Positions 43,587 through 53,358 are shown, counted from the stretch's first letter. The stretch is 64,000 nucleotides of DNA from Demequina zhanjiangensis (GCF_030418315.1 NZ_JAUHPV010000002.1:489973-553972), one strand, 5' to 3'. The notes: generated by a model from the letters alone, not told the origin. Numbers and translations: made by a program.

Positions 43587-44480
43587 ATGATCAACCGTGT
43601 CACCCAGCAGACCGTCCAGCGCACCACGCTGGCGAACCTGCAGTCGAACCTGGCCAAGATGGCGCAGATGCAGGGCGAGATGTCGTCCGGCAAGCTCATC
43701 ACGAAGGCGTCCGACGACCCGAACGCCGCCGGCCGCTCGATGACCCTGCGCGCCGAGAAGTCCGCCACCACGCAGGCCCTGCGCAACGCCCAGGACGGCC
43801 AGTCGTGGCTCGCGCAGATCGACACCACGCTGCAGCAGTCGATCACGTCCCTCCAGCGCGCCCGCGACCTCACGGTCCAGGGTGCGAGCACCGGTTCCGC
43901 GAGCGCCACCTCGCGCGAGGCGATCGCCGTCGAGCTGGAGGGCCTCCGTGACGGCCTGCTCGACCTCGCCAACACGACCCTCAACGGGCGCTCGCTGTTC
44001 GCAGGCACCTCGTCCGACGGGATCGCCTTCGACGACGGGGCCGGCGGCTACGCCTGGCACGGCGTCGCGGGAGCCTCGGTCGAGCGTCGCATCGGGGCGG
44101 ACGCGACCGTCCGCGTGGACGCCGACGGCGCCGCGGCATTCGGCGTCGGCGCCACGTCCGTCTTCCAGCTGCTGGACGACATCGCGGCCGATCTGCGCGG
44201 CGGCGTCGATGTGACCGGCAGGCTCGACGAGATCGACGCCAGGCTCGCGGGCATGACCTCGTCGATCGCGGACGTCGGCATCCGCTTCAAGCAGGTGATG
44301 GACACCCAGTCGTCGCTCGAGCTCAAGGTCCAGGACCTGACCTCGGGCATCTCCGGTCTCGAGGACATCGACCTCGCGGAGACCGTGATGGAGCTGCAGA
44401 TGCAGGAGGTGGCCTACCAGGGTGCGCTCGGCGCGGCCGGTCGCGTCCTCCAGCCGACCCTGATGGACTTCCTCTCATGA
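43587..44480 (+). CDS. flgL: FlgL hook-associated protein 3
   Basis: A 297-residue flagellin-like junction protein with the N-terminal motif QMQGEMSSGKLITKASDDPN and a C-terminal helix ending LQEVAYQGALGAAGRVLQP-like. It follows flgK by three bases and overlaps fliW by ATGA. Confidence 0.95.
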   Translation: MINRVTQQTVQRTTLANLQSNLAKMAQMQGEMSSGKLITKASDDPNAAGRSMTLRAEKSATTQALRNAQDGQSWLAQIDTTLQQSITSLQRARDLTVQGASTGSASATSREAIAVELEGLRDGLLDLANTTLNGRSLFAGTSSDGIAFDDGAGGYAWHGVAGASVERRIGADATVRVDADGAAAFGVGATSVFQLLDDIAADLRGGVDVTGRLDEIDARLAGMTSSIADVGIRFKQVMDTQSSLELKVQDLTSGISGLEDIDLAETVMELQMQEVAYQGALGAAGRVLQPTLMDFLS

Positions 44481-44914
44481 CGATCGCACTCTCGCTCGAC
44501 GCCGACCGCGCCTCCGTGCAGCAGCTGCCGGACGTGCTCACCTTCATCGAGGCGCCCCCCGGCATGGCCTCGCTCACCACGTTCCGCCTCGCCTCGATCG
44601 ACGAGTTCGGCTACCTGTTCACGCTGCGAAGCGCGCAGGAGCCGGGAGTGCGTCTCTTCGCGGTGTCGCCGCGCGTCTACTTCCCCGCGTACGCCCCCGA
44701 GGTGTCGCAGGAGGTGCGGGACGCGCTCGACATGTCGGAGGACACGACTCCCGTGATGCTCGCGATCGTCCACCCGGGCGAGGGCGCCACCACCACCGTC
44801 AACCTGCTCGCTCCCGTCGTGGTCGACCCGACCACGGGCAATGCGGTGCAGGTGGTGCTCGACGGCGACGAGTGGCCGCTGCGCGCTCCCCTGGTCGCCG
44901 AGTCGGCTGCCTGA
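44477..44914 (+). CDS. fliW: FliW flagellar assembly factor
   Basis: A 145-residue protein with the FliW pattern (F.EAPPG...F.L....E.GYLFTLRS, then VSPRVYFPAY and a VNLLAPVVV strand). FliW binds flagellin and CsrA, releasing translation of flagellin once it has been exported. Here its gene is coupled to flgL rather than to csrA, which lies about 31 kb away; in many Gram-positives fliW and csrA are adjacent. Confidence 0.92.
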   Translation: MTIALSLDADRASVQQLPDVLTFIEAPPGMASLTTFRLASIDEFGYLFTLRSAQEPGVRLFAVSPRVYFPAYAPEVSQEVRDALDMSEDTTPVMLAIVHPGEGATTTVNLLAPVVVDPTTGNAVQVVLDGDEWPLRAPLVAESAA

Positions 44915-44965
44915 CGTACCTGACCCCACGCCGACGGCCTCGTCCCTGGTGGGACGCGTGCACGT

Positions 44966-44971
44966 TACGAT
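44966..44971 (+). promoter_or_regulatory. -10 element of the fhaA operon (leaderless)
   Basis: TACGAT ends six bases before the fhaA ATG, with no ribosome site, consistent with a leaderless transcript of the envelope-signalling operon. Confidence 0.5.
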
Positions 44972-44977
44972 TCACGC

Positions 44978-45685
44978 ATGGGTGTGCTCGATCGTTTCGA
45001 GAAGGGCGTCGAGAACGTGATGCAGAACGCGTTCGCGAAGACGTTCAGGTCCGGCATCAAGCCGGTCGAGCTCGCCGCCGCCCTGAAACGGGAGTGCGAC
45101 AACCGTGCCGCGGCGGTGGACAGGGGCCGCACCGTCGCGCCCAACGAGTACGTGCTGACCCTCAGCCCCGCGGACCACGAGACCGTGGTGAGCTGGGGAG
45201 ACGAGGCGCTCACGCACGAGCTCGAGGACGCGCTCCAGGACCACGCCTCCCGCCAGCAGTACAGCCTCGTCGGCGCCGTCACCGTCTCCTTCGCGGAGGA
45301 CGAGTCGCTCGCCACCGGACGCTACGCCGTCAGCTCCCGCACCACCCGCGGGCCCGTGGCCCCTGCCACCACACGCAACCCTCAGTCCCGCTATCCGCTT
45401 CTCGACGTCGACGGACAGCGCTACTACCTGACGGGGGCCACCACCGTCCTGGGACGCGGTTCAGAGGCGGACATCGTCATCGACGACACGGGCGTCAGCC
45501 GAGCCCACGTCCGGCTCGAGGTCACGGAGCACGGCACGATCCTCACCGACCTGGGCTCCACGAACGGCACGTTCGTCGAGGATCAGAGGGTCAAGGAGGC
45601 GACGCTCCTGGACGGGAACGCCATCACGATCGGCCGCACGACGATCATGTACTGGGACGCCGTTCCGAGCGACGAGGACCTCTGA
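44978..45685 (+). CDS. fhaA: FhaA-like protein (DUF3662 plus FHA domain)
   Basis: A 235-residue cytoplasmic protein. The N-terminal domain begins MGVLDRFEKGVENVMQNAFA, followed by a short linker and a C-terminal FHA phosphothreonine-binding domain (ATTVLGRGSEADIVI ... GSTNGTFV). FhaA recognises phosphorylated partners of PknA/PknB in cell-wall synthesis. It is first in the fhaA-fhaB-pstP-rodA-pbpA-pknA-pknB operon conserved across actinobacteria. It lacks the long disordered linker of mycobacterial FhaA. Confidence 0.92.
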   Translation: MGVLDRFEKGVENVMQNAFAKTFRSGIKPVELAAALKRECDNRAAAVDRGRTVAPNEYVLTLSPADHETVVSWGDEALTHELEDALQDHASRQQYSLVGAVTVSFAEDESLATGRYAVSSRTTRGPVAPATTRNPQSRYPLLDVDGQRYYLTGATTVLGRGSEADIVIDDTGVSRAHVRLEVTEHGTILTDLGSTNGTFVEDQRVKEATLLDGNAITIGRTTIMYWDAVPSDEDL

Positions 45686-45689
45686 CCCG

Positions 45690-46211
45690 ATGAGCCAACT
45701 GTCGATCACCCTGCTGCGCCTGGGCTTCCTCCTGCTGCTGTGGTCGCTCGTGCTGACGGCGATCGCCGTCCTGCGATCGGACCTGTACGGCACGCGGGTC
45801 GTGACGCGAGGTCGCGGACGCACCGCGCGGACGCGGGACGACGCCCGTGCTCAGAAGCAGGCCGCGCCCTCCCGGGCAGGCACGGGGATCCGCACCGGAG
45901 CGGTATCCACGAAGGAGCGCACGCAGGGCCACCTGGCCGTGACGTCGGGCCCGCTCAAGGGCGCAACGGTCCCGCTGGGCGCCGCTCCGATCCTCGTGGG
46001 GCGCGCCCCCACGTGCACCCTCGTGATCGAGGACGACTACTGCTCGTCCAGGCACTGCAGGATCTTCCCCGAGGACGACGGGTGGCGGGTCGAGGATCTC
46101 GGCTCCACGAACGGCACGTACCTGGGCAACCAGCGCGTCGACGATCCGGTGCCGTTCCGTGAGGGCGATGTGATCCGCATCGGCGCCACCAGCCTTGAGC
46201 TGAGGAGCTGA
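45690..46211 (+). CDS. fhaB: FhaB/FipA-like membrane FHA protein
   Basis: A 173-residue protein with an N-terminal TM helix (about 8-30), a basic linker and an FHA domain (ILVGRAPTCTLVI, GSTNGTYLG). It is located four bases after fhaA. In mycobacteria this protein links the PknA/PknB pathway to division proteins. Confidence 0.92.
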   Translation: MSQLSITLLRLGFLLLLWSLVLTAIAVLRSDLYGTRVVTRGRGRTARTRDDARAQKQAAPSRAGTGIRTGAVSTKERTQGHLAVTSGPLKGATVPLGAAPILVGRAPTCTLVIEDDYCSSRHCRIFPEDDGWRVEDLGSTNGTYLGNQRVDDPVPFREGDVIRIGATSLELRS

Positions 46212-46214
46212 CGC

Positions 46215-47420
46215 TTGTACATCGCCTTCGACTTCGCCGCGCGCTCCGACGTCGGCCTGGTCCGCGCCAACAATCAGGACTCGGCCTACGCGGGCCCGCA
46301 GCTCCTGGTGGTCGCGGACGGCATGGGCGGCGCGGCCGGAGGTGACATCGCCTCGTCGATCGCTGTGGGCAGGCTCGTCGCGCTCGACGGCGAGGCGCAC
46401 GGGCCGGACGAGGCGCTCGAGGAGCTGAAGAACGCCATCGGCGACGCGCACGCGCAGATCGTCGCGCGCGCCGAGAACGATCCCGAGCTGTCCGGCCTCG
46501 GCACGACCGTCACCGCCCTCCTGCGCGCAGGCGCCACGCTCCACATGGCGCACATCGGCGACTCGCGTGCCTACCTGCTGCGCGACGGCGTCTTCGAGCA
46601 GGTCACGACCGACCACTCGTTCGTGCAGCACCTGGTGGACACGGGCCGTCTCAGCGCGGCCGACGCCGAGCATCACCCCAAGCGCTCCATGCTGCTGCGC
46701 GTGCTGGGCGATATCGACGCGGACGTCCCGGTGGACATCTCTGTGCGCGAGACCAGGCCCGGGGACCGGTGGATGCTGTGCTCGGACGGGCTGTCGGGCG
46801 TCGTCAGCCGCACCACGCTCCAGGAGACGCTCGCCGAGATCGAGGACCCTGGCGACTGCGCGGACGCGCTCGTCGGTCTCGCGCTCGCCGCAGGCGCCCC
46901 GGACAACGTGACGTGCATCGTCGCGGACGTCGTGGACATCGACGCCATGCCGCGCGGCCAGGGTCCCTCGACGCAGTCGCAGATCGTGGGGTCCGCCGCG
47001 AGGGACAGGAACAAGCCGTCGTCCGGCGGGACCGGCGCCGCAGCGCGTGCCGCGCGCCTCTCCCCCGCCGAGCCGGTCGAGGACGACGACGAGCCTTCTC
47101 GATGGTCCACCCGGTGGTCCACGTGGAAGGCCTGGCTCCTTCCCCTCATCACGCTTCTCATCGTGGCGGGCGGCGCCTACGGCGGCTACGTCTGGACGCA
47201 GCAGCAGTACTACGTGGGCGAGAGCGACGGGTACGTCGCGATCTATCGCGGCATCCCTGAGGAGCTGCCCCTCGTCTCGCTGCACACGCTCGTGGAACGC
47301 ACCGACACCCCCCTCGAGGAGCTCGCCGAGTACCAGCAGGAGCGGATCGCCGTGGCGATCAGGGCCGGCAGCCTCAACGAGGCCGAGGCGATCGTGTTCG
47401 CGCTGGAGTCGACCGGCTGA
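46215..47420 (+). CDS. pstP: PP2C-family Ser/Thr phosphatase PstP
   Basis: A 401-residue phosphatase. The catalytic domain (1-~240) shows the metal motifs VADGMGG and CSDGLSG, plus GAPDNVTCIV. A linker, one TM helix (about 309-333) and a small outer domain follow. It reverses PknA/PknB phosphorylation. A TTG start is used, supported by GAGGAG at the right distance. It overlaps rodA by one base. Confidence 0.94.
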   Translation: MYIAFDFAARSDVGLVRANNQDSAYAGPQLLVVADGMGGAAGGDIASSIAVGRLVALDGEAHGPDEALEELKNAIGDAHAQIVARAENDPELSGLGTTVTALLRAGATLHMAHIGDSRAYLLRDGVFEQVTTDHSFVQHLVDTGRLSAADAEHHPKRSMLLRVLGDIDADVPVDISVRETRPGDRWMLCSDGLSGVVSRTTLQETLAEIEDPGDCADALVGLALAAGAPDNVTCIVADVVDIDAMPRGQGPSTQSQIVGSAARDRNKPSSGGTGAAARAARLSPAEPVEDDDEPSRWSTRWSTWKAWLLPLITLLIVAGGAYGGYVWTQQQYYVGESDGYVAIYRGIPEELPLVSLHTLVERTDTPLEELAEYQQERIAVAIRAGSLNEAEAIVFALESTG

Positions 47421-48826
47421 TGGCCACGATCTCGGAGCTGCGGGTCCATCGGGGGAGGCGCGCGGAGGCGTGGCTCCTGGTGCTGGCCTGGGCGATCGCC
47501 GTGCTCGCACGCGGCCTCGTCGACTATCACGCAGACTTCCTCGAGCTGGACGAGCTCGGCTGGTACGCGCTCGGAGCGGCCGGCCTGGCCGCCGTGCTTC
47601 ACGTCGCGCTGCGGGTGCTCGCCCCTGACTCCGACCAGGTGGTGCTCCCCACGGTGCTCGGCCTCATCGGGGTCTCGCTCGCCGAGATCAGGCGCCTCGA
47701 CTTCGCCTACGCGGACCGCGGCCGCGACACCGACTTCGGCGACAGCCAGATCGGGTGGGTGCTTCTCGGCGCACTCGCCTTCATCGTGGTCCTCGTCGTC
47801 ATCCGCGACCACCGGGTCCTCAGACGATTCACCTACACCGCGGGCATCCTGGGGATCATCCTGTATCTGCTGCCCGCCGTACCGGGCCTCGGCAGGGAGA
47901 TCAACGGCGCGAAGATCTGGATCGGCATCGGCAGCCACTCGCTCCAGCCCGGCGAGTTCGCCAAGATCCTGCTCGTCGTGTTCTTCGCCGGATATCTGCA
48001 GACCAACCGTGACGCACTCGCGCTCGCCGGTCCCAAGTTCCTGGGCATGCGGCTGCCTCGCATGCGGGACATGGGGCCGCTCGCAGTGATGTTCGCCGCG
48101 GCGCTGCTCATCATGATCGACCAGCGCGACCTGGGCGCCGCGCTGCTGTTCTTCGGGATCTTCATCGGCATGGTCTACGTGGCCACCCAGCGCGTCAGCT
48201 GGGTGGTCATCGGCCTCGTCATGTTCATCGTGGGCGCGGTCGCCGCCGGCATCGCCTTCCCCCACGTGGGTGCGCGATACGACGCCTGGCTGCACGCGAT
48301 GGACCCGGACGTGTACTCGTCGGGCCGTTCCGAGCAGCTCGTCCGCGGCCTGTTCGGCATGGCGTCCGGCGGGCTGTTCGGCACCGGACTCGGCAACGGT
48401 CGTCCCGACCTCGTGCCGTACGCGGAGTCCGACTTCATCATCGCGTCGCTCGGCGAGGAGCTCGGGCTCACCGGTCTCATGGCGATCCTCACGCTCTACG
48501 TGATCCTGGTGCAGCGCGCGATGCGCACCGCGATCGGCGTGCGCGACGGGTTCGGCAAGCTGCTGTCCGCCGGCCTCGGGTTCGCGATCACACTTCAGGT
48601 CTTCATCATCGTCGGTGGCGTCACGCGCCTCATCCCGCTCACCGGGCTCACCACCCCGTTCCTGGCCTACGGCGGATCGTCGATGCTCGCGAACTGGATC
48701 GTGGTCGCGCTGATCCTGCGTATCTCCGACCAGGCGCGTCGGCCCGCGGTGCGCGCCGAGGCGAAGCCCGAGACCACCCCCGCTGCACGTCGGCGGCCCG
48801 ACCTGGAGGAGGAGCCGGCAGAATGA
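47420..48826 (+). CDS. rodA: SEDS-family peptidoglycan polymerase (RodA/FtsW type)
   Basis: A 468-residue protein with about 12 TM helices. SEDS features are GAKIWIGIGSHSLQPGEFAKI (first 20 conserved, with the QPSE-like motif), the DLGAALLFF segment and the YGGSSMLAN loop. Such proteins polymerise glycan from lipid II and pair with the class B PBP encoded next (ATGA overlap). In this locus the SEDS gene is usually called rodA; whether it serves elongation or division is not decided by sequence. Confidence 0.93.
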   Translation: MATISELRVHRGRRAEAWLLVLAWAIAVLARGLVDYHADFLELDELGWYALGAAGLAAVLHVALRVLAPDSDQVVLPTVLGLIGVSLAEIRRLDFAYADRGRDTDFGDSQIGWVLLGALAFIVVLVVIRDHRVLRRFTYTAGILGIILYLLPAVPGLGREINGAKIWIGIGSHSLQPGEFAKILLVVFFAGYLQTNRDALALAGPKFLGMRLPRMRDMGPLAVMFAAALLIMIDQRDLGAALLFFGIFIGMVYVATQRVSWVVIGLVMFIVGAVAAGIAFPHVGARYDAWLHAMDPDVYSSGRSEQLVRGLFGMASGGLFGTGLGNGRPDLVPYAESDFIIASLGEELGLTGLMAILTLYVILVQRAMRTAIGVRDGFGKLLSAGLGFAITLQVFIIVGGVTRLIPLTGLTTPFLAYGGSSMLANWIVVALILRISDQARRPAVRAEAKPETTPAARRRPDLEEEPAE

Positions 48827-50277
48827 ACGATCCGATCCGCCGGCTCTCCGTCGTCGCCCTCGTGCTCATCATGGCCCTCATGGGCGGTTCCACCTGGATC
48901 CAGGTGCTCAACGCGGGAAGCCTCAACGACGACCCGCGCAACGTCCGCACCCTGTACCGCGAGTACGGCACCTACCGCGGCCCCATCGTCGTGGACGGCA
49001 TCGCGGTCGCGCAGTCCGCCGCGGTCGACGACCCGTACGGCTTCCAGCGTTCGTACACGCTCGGCCCCGTCTACGCGCCCGTCACGGGCTTCTACTCCGT
49101 GGTGTACGGCCGCACCGGGCTCGAGCAGGCCGAGAACACCCTTCTCAACGGCACCTCGGACGCGCTGTTCTGGTCCCGCCTGGGCGACCTCTTCGCCGGC
49201 GAGCAGCAGCAGGGCGCGTCCGTGGAGACGACGCTCGACGCCGACCTCCAGCAGGTCGCGTTCGACGCGATGGGCGACTACTCGGGCGCGATCGTCGCGC
49301 TCGACCCGAGCACCGGCGCGGTCGAGGCGATGGTCTCCACCCCGTCGTACGACCCCAACGTGCTCGCCTCGCACAACGCCTCCGCCGTCAACGACGCGTA
49401 CGCCGAGCTGATCGACGACCCGGGCGACCCGCTCCTGAACCGCACGATCGCGCAGACCTACCCGCCCGGGTCCGTGTTCAAGCTGGTCGTCTCCGCCGCC
49501 GCCCTCGAGGCCGGGTACACGCCCGAGACCTCGATCCCCGCCCCCGACGTGCTGGATCTGCCGCAGACGGAAGCGACCATCCGCAACTACCAGGGAGAGT
49601 CCTGCGACACCAACGCCGAGGGCAGGACGACGCTCGCCGACGCGCTGCGCGTCTCGTGCAACACGGCCTTCGCCTCGCTCGGCATGTCCCTCCAGTGGGA
49701 GGGCATCGAGCGCATGGCGAACGCCTTCGGCTTCGAGGACTCGTTCGACATCCCCCTCACCGTCGCCGCCTCGCAGCTTCCCGACGACCCGAACGCGCCG
49801 CAGACCGCGCAGAGCTCGATCGGCCAGTACAACGTCAGGTCCACCCCGCTGCAGATGGCGATGGTGGCGGCCGCGATCGCGAACGACGGCGTGCTCATGA
49901 AGCCGTACATGGTGAGCACCATCCGCTCCAACAGCCTGCAGGTCATCGAGACCACCGAGCCCGAGGTGTACTCCGAGCCGATCAGCACGCAGTCCGCGAG
50001 CGAGCTCACCGACATGATGGTCGACGTCGTCGCCAACGGCACAGGACGCAGCGCCCAGATCTCAGGCGTCGAGGTCGCAGGCAAGACGGGCACCGCCGAG
50101 ACCGGGACCGACGCGCCTCCGTACACGTGGTTCGTGGCGTTCGCCCCGGCGTCCGATCCCGAGATCGCGGTCGCCGTGCTCGTCGAGGACGGCGGCGAGG
50201 GCGCGACGGGCGGCCGCGTGGCCGCACCCATCGCGCGACAGGTCATCCAGGCAGCCCTCAGCGGAGGGCAGGGCTGA
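48823..50277 (+). CDS. pbpA: PbpA class B penicillin-binding protein
   Basis: A 484-residue transpeptidase with one N-terminal TM helix (about 9-29) and all three catalytic motifs: SVFK (SxxK), SCN (SxN) and KTG in AGKTGTAET. It is shorter than division PBP3-type enzymes, as usual for PbpA in this operon. It overlaps both rodA (ATGA) and pknA (TGATG). Confidence 0.95.
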   Translation: MNDPIRRLSVVALVLIMALMGGSTWIQVLNAGSLNDDPRNVRTLYREYGTYRGPIVVDGIAVAQSAAVDDPYGFQRSYTLGPVYAPVTGFYSVVYGRTGLEQAENTLLNGTSDALFWSRLGDLFAGEQQQGASVETTLDADLQQVAFDAMGDYSGAIVALDPSTGAVEAMVSTPSYDPNVLASHNASAVNDAYAELIDDPGDPLLNRTIAQTYPPGSVFKLVVSAAALEAGYTPETSIPAPDVLDLPQTEATIRNYQGESCDTNAEGRTTLADALRVSCNTAFASLGMSLQWEGIERMANAFGFEDSFDIPLTVAASQLPDDPNAPQTAQSSIGQYNVRSTPLQMAMVAAAIANDGVLMKPYMVSTIRSNSLQVIETTEPEVYSEPISTQSASELTDMMVDVVANGTGRSAQISGVEVAGKTGTAETGTDAPPYTWFVAFAPASDPEIAVAVLVEDGGEGATGGRVAAPIARQVIQAALSGGQG

Positions 50278-51227
50278 TGGCGATCGCATCCGGCACCACG
50301 CTCGGCGGACGCTACGTGCTCGAGTCCCTCATCGCCGTCGGCGGCATGGGCGAGGTGTGGCGCGGCACCGACATCGACCTCAGCCGCAAGGTCGCGGTCA
50401 AGACGCTCAAGGAGGCGTCGGCATCGAACGCGACGTTCCTCAAGCGGTTCAAGAACGAGGCGCGCAACGCTGCAGGCGTGCAGCACCCCAACATCGCGCA
50501 GGTGCTCGACTACGGCGACCAGGAGGGAACCGCCTACCTGGTGATGGAGCTCGTGGACGGCGAGCCGATGTCCACCATCCTGGAACGCGACCGCATCATC
50601 CCCGAGCGCAGGCTCGTGAACCTCATGATCGAGGCCTGCCGCGGGCTCGAGGCGGCCCACGCGGCCGGCATCATGCACCGGGACATCAAGCCGGGCAACC
50701 TGCTCGTGTTCGGCGACGACAGCCTGAAGATCACCGACTTCGGCGTCTCCCGCAGCCAGGACCAGACGACCCTCACCGCCACCGGCATGGTGATGGGCAC
50801 CGCCCAGTACCTCGCCCCCGAGCTCGCGCTCGGCAAGCCTGCGACGCCCGCGTCTGACATCTACTCGCTCGGCATCATCATGTACGAGTCGGTCGTGGGG
50901 AAGCGGCCCTTCACCGCCGCGAACGCCGTCGACATCGCCGTGGCCCAGGTGAACGACAAGGTGCCGCCCCTGCCCCCGACCGTCTCGCCGGAGCTCGCGA
51001 CGCTCATCATGAAGGTGCTCGAGAAGAACCCTCGACGCCGCCCGAGCGACGCACCACGGCTCGAGGCGCAGCTCGCCTCGCTCCGGCTCGAGGAGCGCAC
51101 CGCGGCGCCGACTCCCCCGGTCGGAGACGAGACGCAGGACAGCAGGACGGCCCGCCGGAGGCTGCCCCCATCGATCGCTCCCCGAGCCCACCGCCCACGG
51201 CCCGATCTGCAGGGTCCGAGAGCATGA
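50277..51227 (+). CDS. pknA: PknA-like Ser/Thr protein kinase without a transmembrane segment
   Basis: A 316-residue Hanks-type kinase. ATP loop GGMGEVW, catalytic HRDIKPGNLL, DFG and APE (LAPELA) are intact. After the kinase domain (about 1-262) only ~55 Pro/Arg-rich residues remain and there is no TM helix or outer domain; mycobacterial PknA is ~430 residues with one TM. It is probably cytosolic or membrane-recruited. A 64-base gap with GAGGACGAGGA separates it from pknB. Confidence 0.92.
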   Translation: MAIASGTTLGGRYVLESLIAVGGMGEVWRGTDIDLSRKVAVKTLKEASASNATFLKRFKNEARNAAGVQHPNIAQVLDYGDQEGTAYLVMELVDGEPMSTILERDRIIPERRLVNLMIEACRGLEAAHAAGIMHRDIKPGNLLVFGDDSLKITDFGVSRSQDQTTLTATGMVMGTAQYLAPELALGKPATPASDIYSLGIIMYESVVGKRPFTAANAVDIAVAQVNDKVPPLPPTVSPELATLIMKVLEKNPRRRPSDAPRLEAQLASLRLEERTAAPTPPVGDETQDSRTARRRLPPSIAPRAHRPRPDLQGPRA

Positions 51228-51291
51228 GGCACAGGGAGTGCCACAATAGGCGCGAGCACGTGCGCCCGACGATAGTGACCGAGGACGAGGA

Positions 51292-53358
51292 ATGAACGAG
51301 GAATCGAAGATCCTGGGAGGCCGGTACGAGGTCGGTGACCTCATCGGCCGAGGAGGCATGGCCGAGGTGCATATCGGCTACGACACTCGCCTGGGCCGCA
51401 CCGTCGCCATCAAGATCCTGCGCGCGGACCTCGCCCGCGACCCGTCCTTCCAGACCCGCTTCAGGCGCGAGGCTCAGGCGGCCGCGGGCCTGAACCACCC
51501 CGCGATCGTCGCCGTGTACGACACGGGCGAGGACCACGTCACCTCCGAGACCGGACAGCCGCAGGCAGTCCCCTACATCGTCATGGAGTACGTCGAGGGT
51601 CACACCGTGCGCGACATCCTCAAGGGAGACGTCGCGGCGCCTATCGACGAGGCGGTCGAGATCACCGCCGGCGTGCTCACCGCCCTGGACTACGCGCACC
51701 ACGCCGGGCTCGTGCACCGCGACATCAAGCCCGCGAACGTGATGCTCACGCCCACGGGCGCAGTCAAGGTCATGGACTTCGGCATCGCGCGCGCCCTCGC
51801 CGACGCGGGCCAGACGATGACGCAGACCCAGGCGGTCGTCGGGACCGCCCAGTACCTGTCCCCCGAGCAGGCGCGCGGCGAGAACGTCGACGCCCGCTCC
51901 GACCTCTACTCCGCAGGCTGCCTGCTGTTCGAGCTGCTCACGGGCCGCCCGCCGTTCGTCGGCGACTCACCCGTGTCGGTCGCGTACCAGCACGTGCGCG
52001 AGGAGGCACCGCGCCCCTCCCAGTTCGCGTCCGACGTCCCCACGGAGCTCGACCAGGTCGTGCTCCGCGCGCTCGCCAAGAACCGCGACGAGCGCTACGC
52101 GAGCGCCCAGGAGTTCCTGTCCGACCTCCGCGCCGTCATGAACGGCAGCGCGCTGTCGCCCAGCACCGGCGCCGTCGCGATCGGCTCCGCGGCGCTCGGC
52201 GCCGGCGCGGCCGGCGTGGCCGCGGCAGCCGCGAGCAGCGCGGACACCGGTGAGAACCCCACCGAGGCGTTCTCTCCCGCCACCCAGGGCACCGCCGTCA
52301 TGCCAGCCGCCGCGTGGGGTGCCGGTGGCGCAAGCCCCGCCGCCATCCCGCCCGCGACCGGCGAGGTCGCCGTGCAGGACGAGGAGGAGCTCGTCGTCGA
52401 CGAGAACGAGCGTCGGCGCAAGATCATCCTGTGGTCGTCACTCGGCGGCGCGGCGGTCATCGCGATCATCGTGATCCTGCTGCTCCTGCTCAACGGCGGA
52501 CCCGAGGAGCCGGTCGCCGATATCGAGGTGCCGGATCTCGCGGGCGTCGCGGTCGAGGAGGCGCAGGCTCAGCTGGACGAGCTGCTGCTCGAGAACGAGG
52601 TGGTCGAGCAGGCCAGCACGGACGTCGAGGCAGGAGACGTCATCTCGACGGATCCCGCCGCAGGCGAGCTGCTGTTCGAAGGCGACCTCGTGACCCTCAC
52701 CGTCAGCTCCGGGCCTGGTGAGGTGGAGATCCCGTCCGTGCGAGGACTGACCGAGGACGAGGCCGTCGCCGAGCTCGAGGCCGCAGGCCTCACCGTCAGC
52801 TCGATCGACAACACCCAGCACGATCCCGGGCTCGAGGAGGGTCGCGTCATCGGCACCACGCCGGAGAGCGGCGAGACCGTCGACGCCGGGAGCGAGGTCG
52901 AGCTGCTCGTGGCGGACGGACAGATCGAGCTCGTGGACCTCGTGGGTGACACGGTCGAGGCTGCCCGCGAGAACATCAGCGCTGCGGGTCTGAACGCGAT
53001 CGTCCAGACCACCGAGACCGATGAGGCCGAGCCTGGCACCGTCCTCTCGCAGACGCCCGGAGCCGGCCTGGTGCCGGTGAACTCGGACGTGACGATCGAG
53101 GTCGCCGCGGAGCCCTCGACGCGAGAGGTGACGAACGTCGTCGGCCAGAGCCAGGTCCAGGCGACCTCGGCACTGCAGGCGGCAGGCTTCAACGTCACGG
53201 CGTCGGAGGCGAACTCGGACACCGTGCCGTCGGGCACCGTCATCTCGCAGAACCCGAGCGCGGGCACCGTCGTGGCTCCCGGGACCACGGTGAACATCAC
53301 CGTGTCGATCGGTCCCGCGAACCCTGCGCCCGACCCGACCGCCACCGTCGGACCTTGA
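51292..53358 (+). CDS. pknB: PknB Ser/Thr kinase with PASTA domains
   Basis: A 688-residue receptor kinase with an N-terminal kinase domain (HRDIKPANVM, DFG), a juxtamembrane Ala/Pro linker, a TM helix at about residues 380-402 and four extracellular PASTA repeats (about 408-680) that bind muropeptides or lipid II. It is last in the operon and followed by a strong terminator. In most actinobacteria the next gene is trpG; here the carotenoid operon intervenes. Confidence 0.96.
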   Translation: MNEESKILGGRYEVGDLIGRGGMAEVHIGYDTRLGRTVAIKILRADLARDPSFQTRFRREAQAAAGLNHPAIVAVYDTGEDHVTSETGQPQAVPYIVMEYVEGHTVRDILKGDVAAPIDEAVEITAGVLTALDYAHHAGLVHRDIKPANVMLTPTGAVKVMDFGIARALADAGQTMTQTQAVVGTAQYLSPEQARGENVDARSDLYSAGCLLFELLTGRPPFVGDSPVSVAYQHVREEAPRPSQFASDVPTELDQVVLRALAKNRDERYASAQEFLSDLRAVMNGSALSPSTGAVAIGSAALGAGAAGVAAAAASSADTGENPTEAFSPATQGTAVMPAAAWGAGGASPAAIPPATGEVAVQDEEELVVDENERRRKIILWSSLGGAAVIAIIVILLLLLNGGPEEPVADIEVPDLAGVAVEEAQAQLDELLLENEVVEQASTDVEAGDVISTDPAAGELLFEGDLVTLTVSSGPGEVEIPSVRGLTEDEAVAELEAAGLTVSSIDNTQHDPGLEEGRVIGTTPESGETVDAGSEVELLVADGQIELVDLVGDTVEAARENISAAGLNAIVQTTETDEAEPGTVLSQTPGAGLVPVNSDVTIEVAAEPSTREVTNVVGQSQVQATSALQAAGFNVTASEANSDTVPSGTVISQNPSAGTVVAPGTTVNITVSIGPANPAPDPTATVGP

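Noticed and set aside
45645..47510. 621-codon minus-strand frame opposite fhaB and pstP
   Set aside because: Shadow of two well-supported genes of a conserved operon.
50277..51227. Frameshift at the pknA 3' end
   Set aside because: The ~55 codons after the kinase domain stay in frame to a stop followed by the pknB ribosome site, and no hydrophobic segment was noticed in the short gap to pknB.
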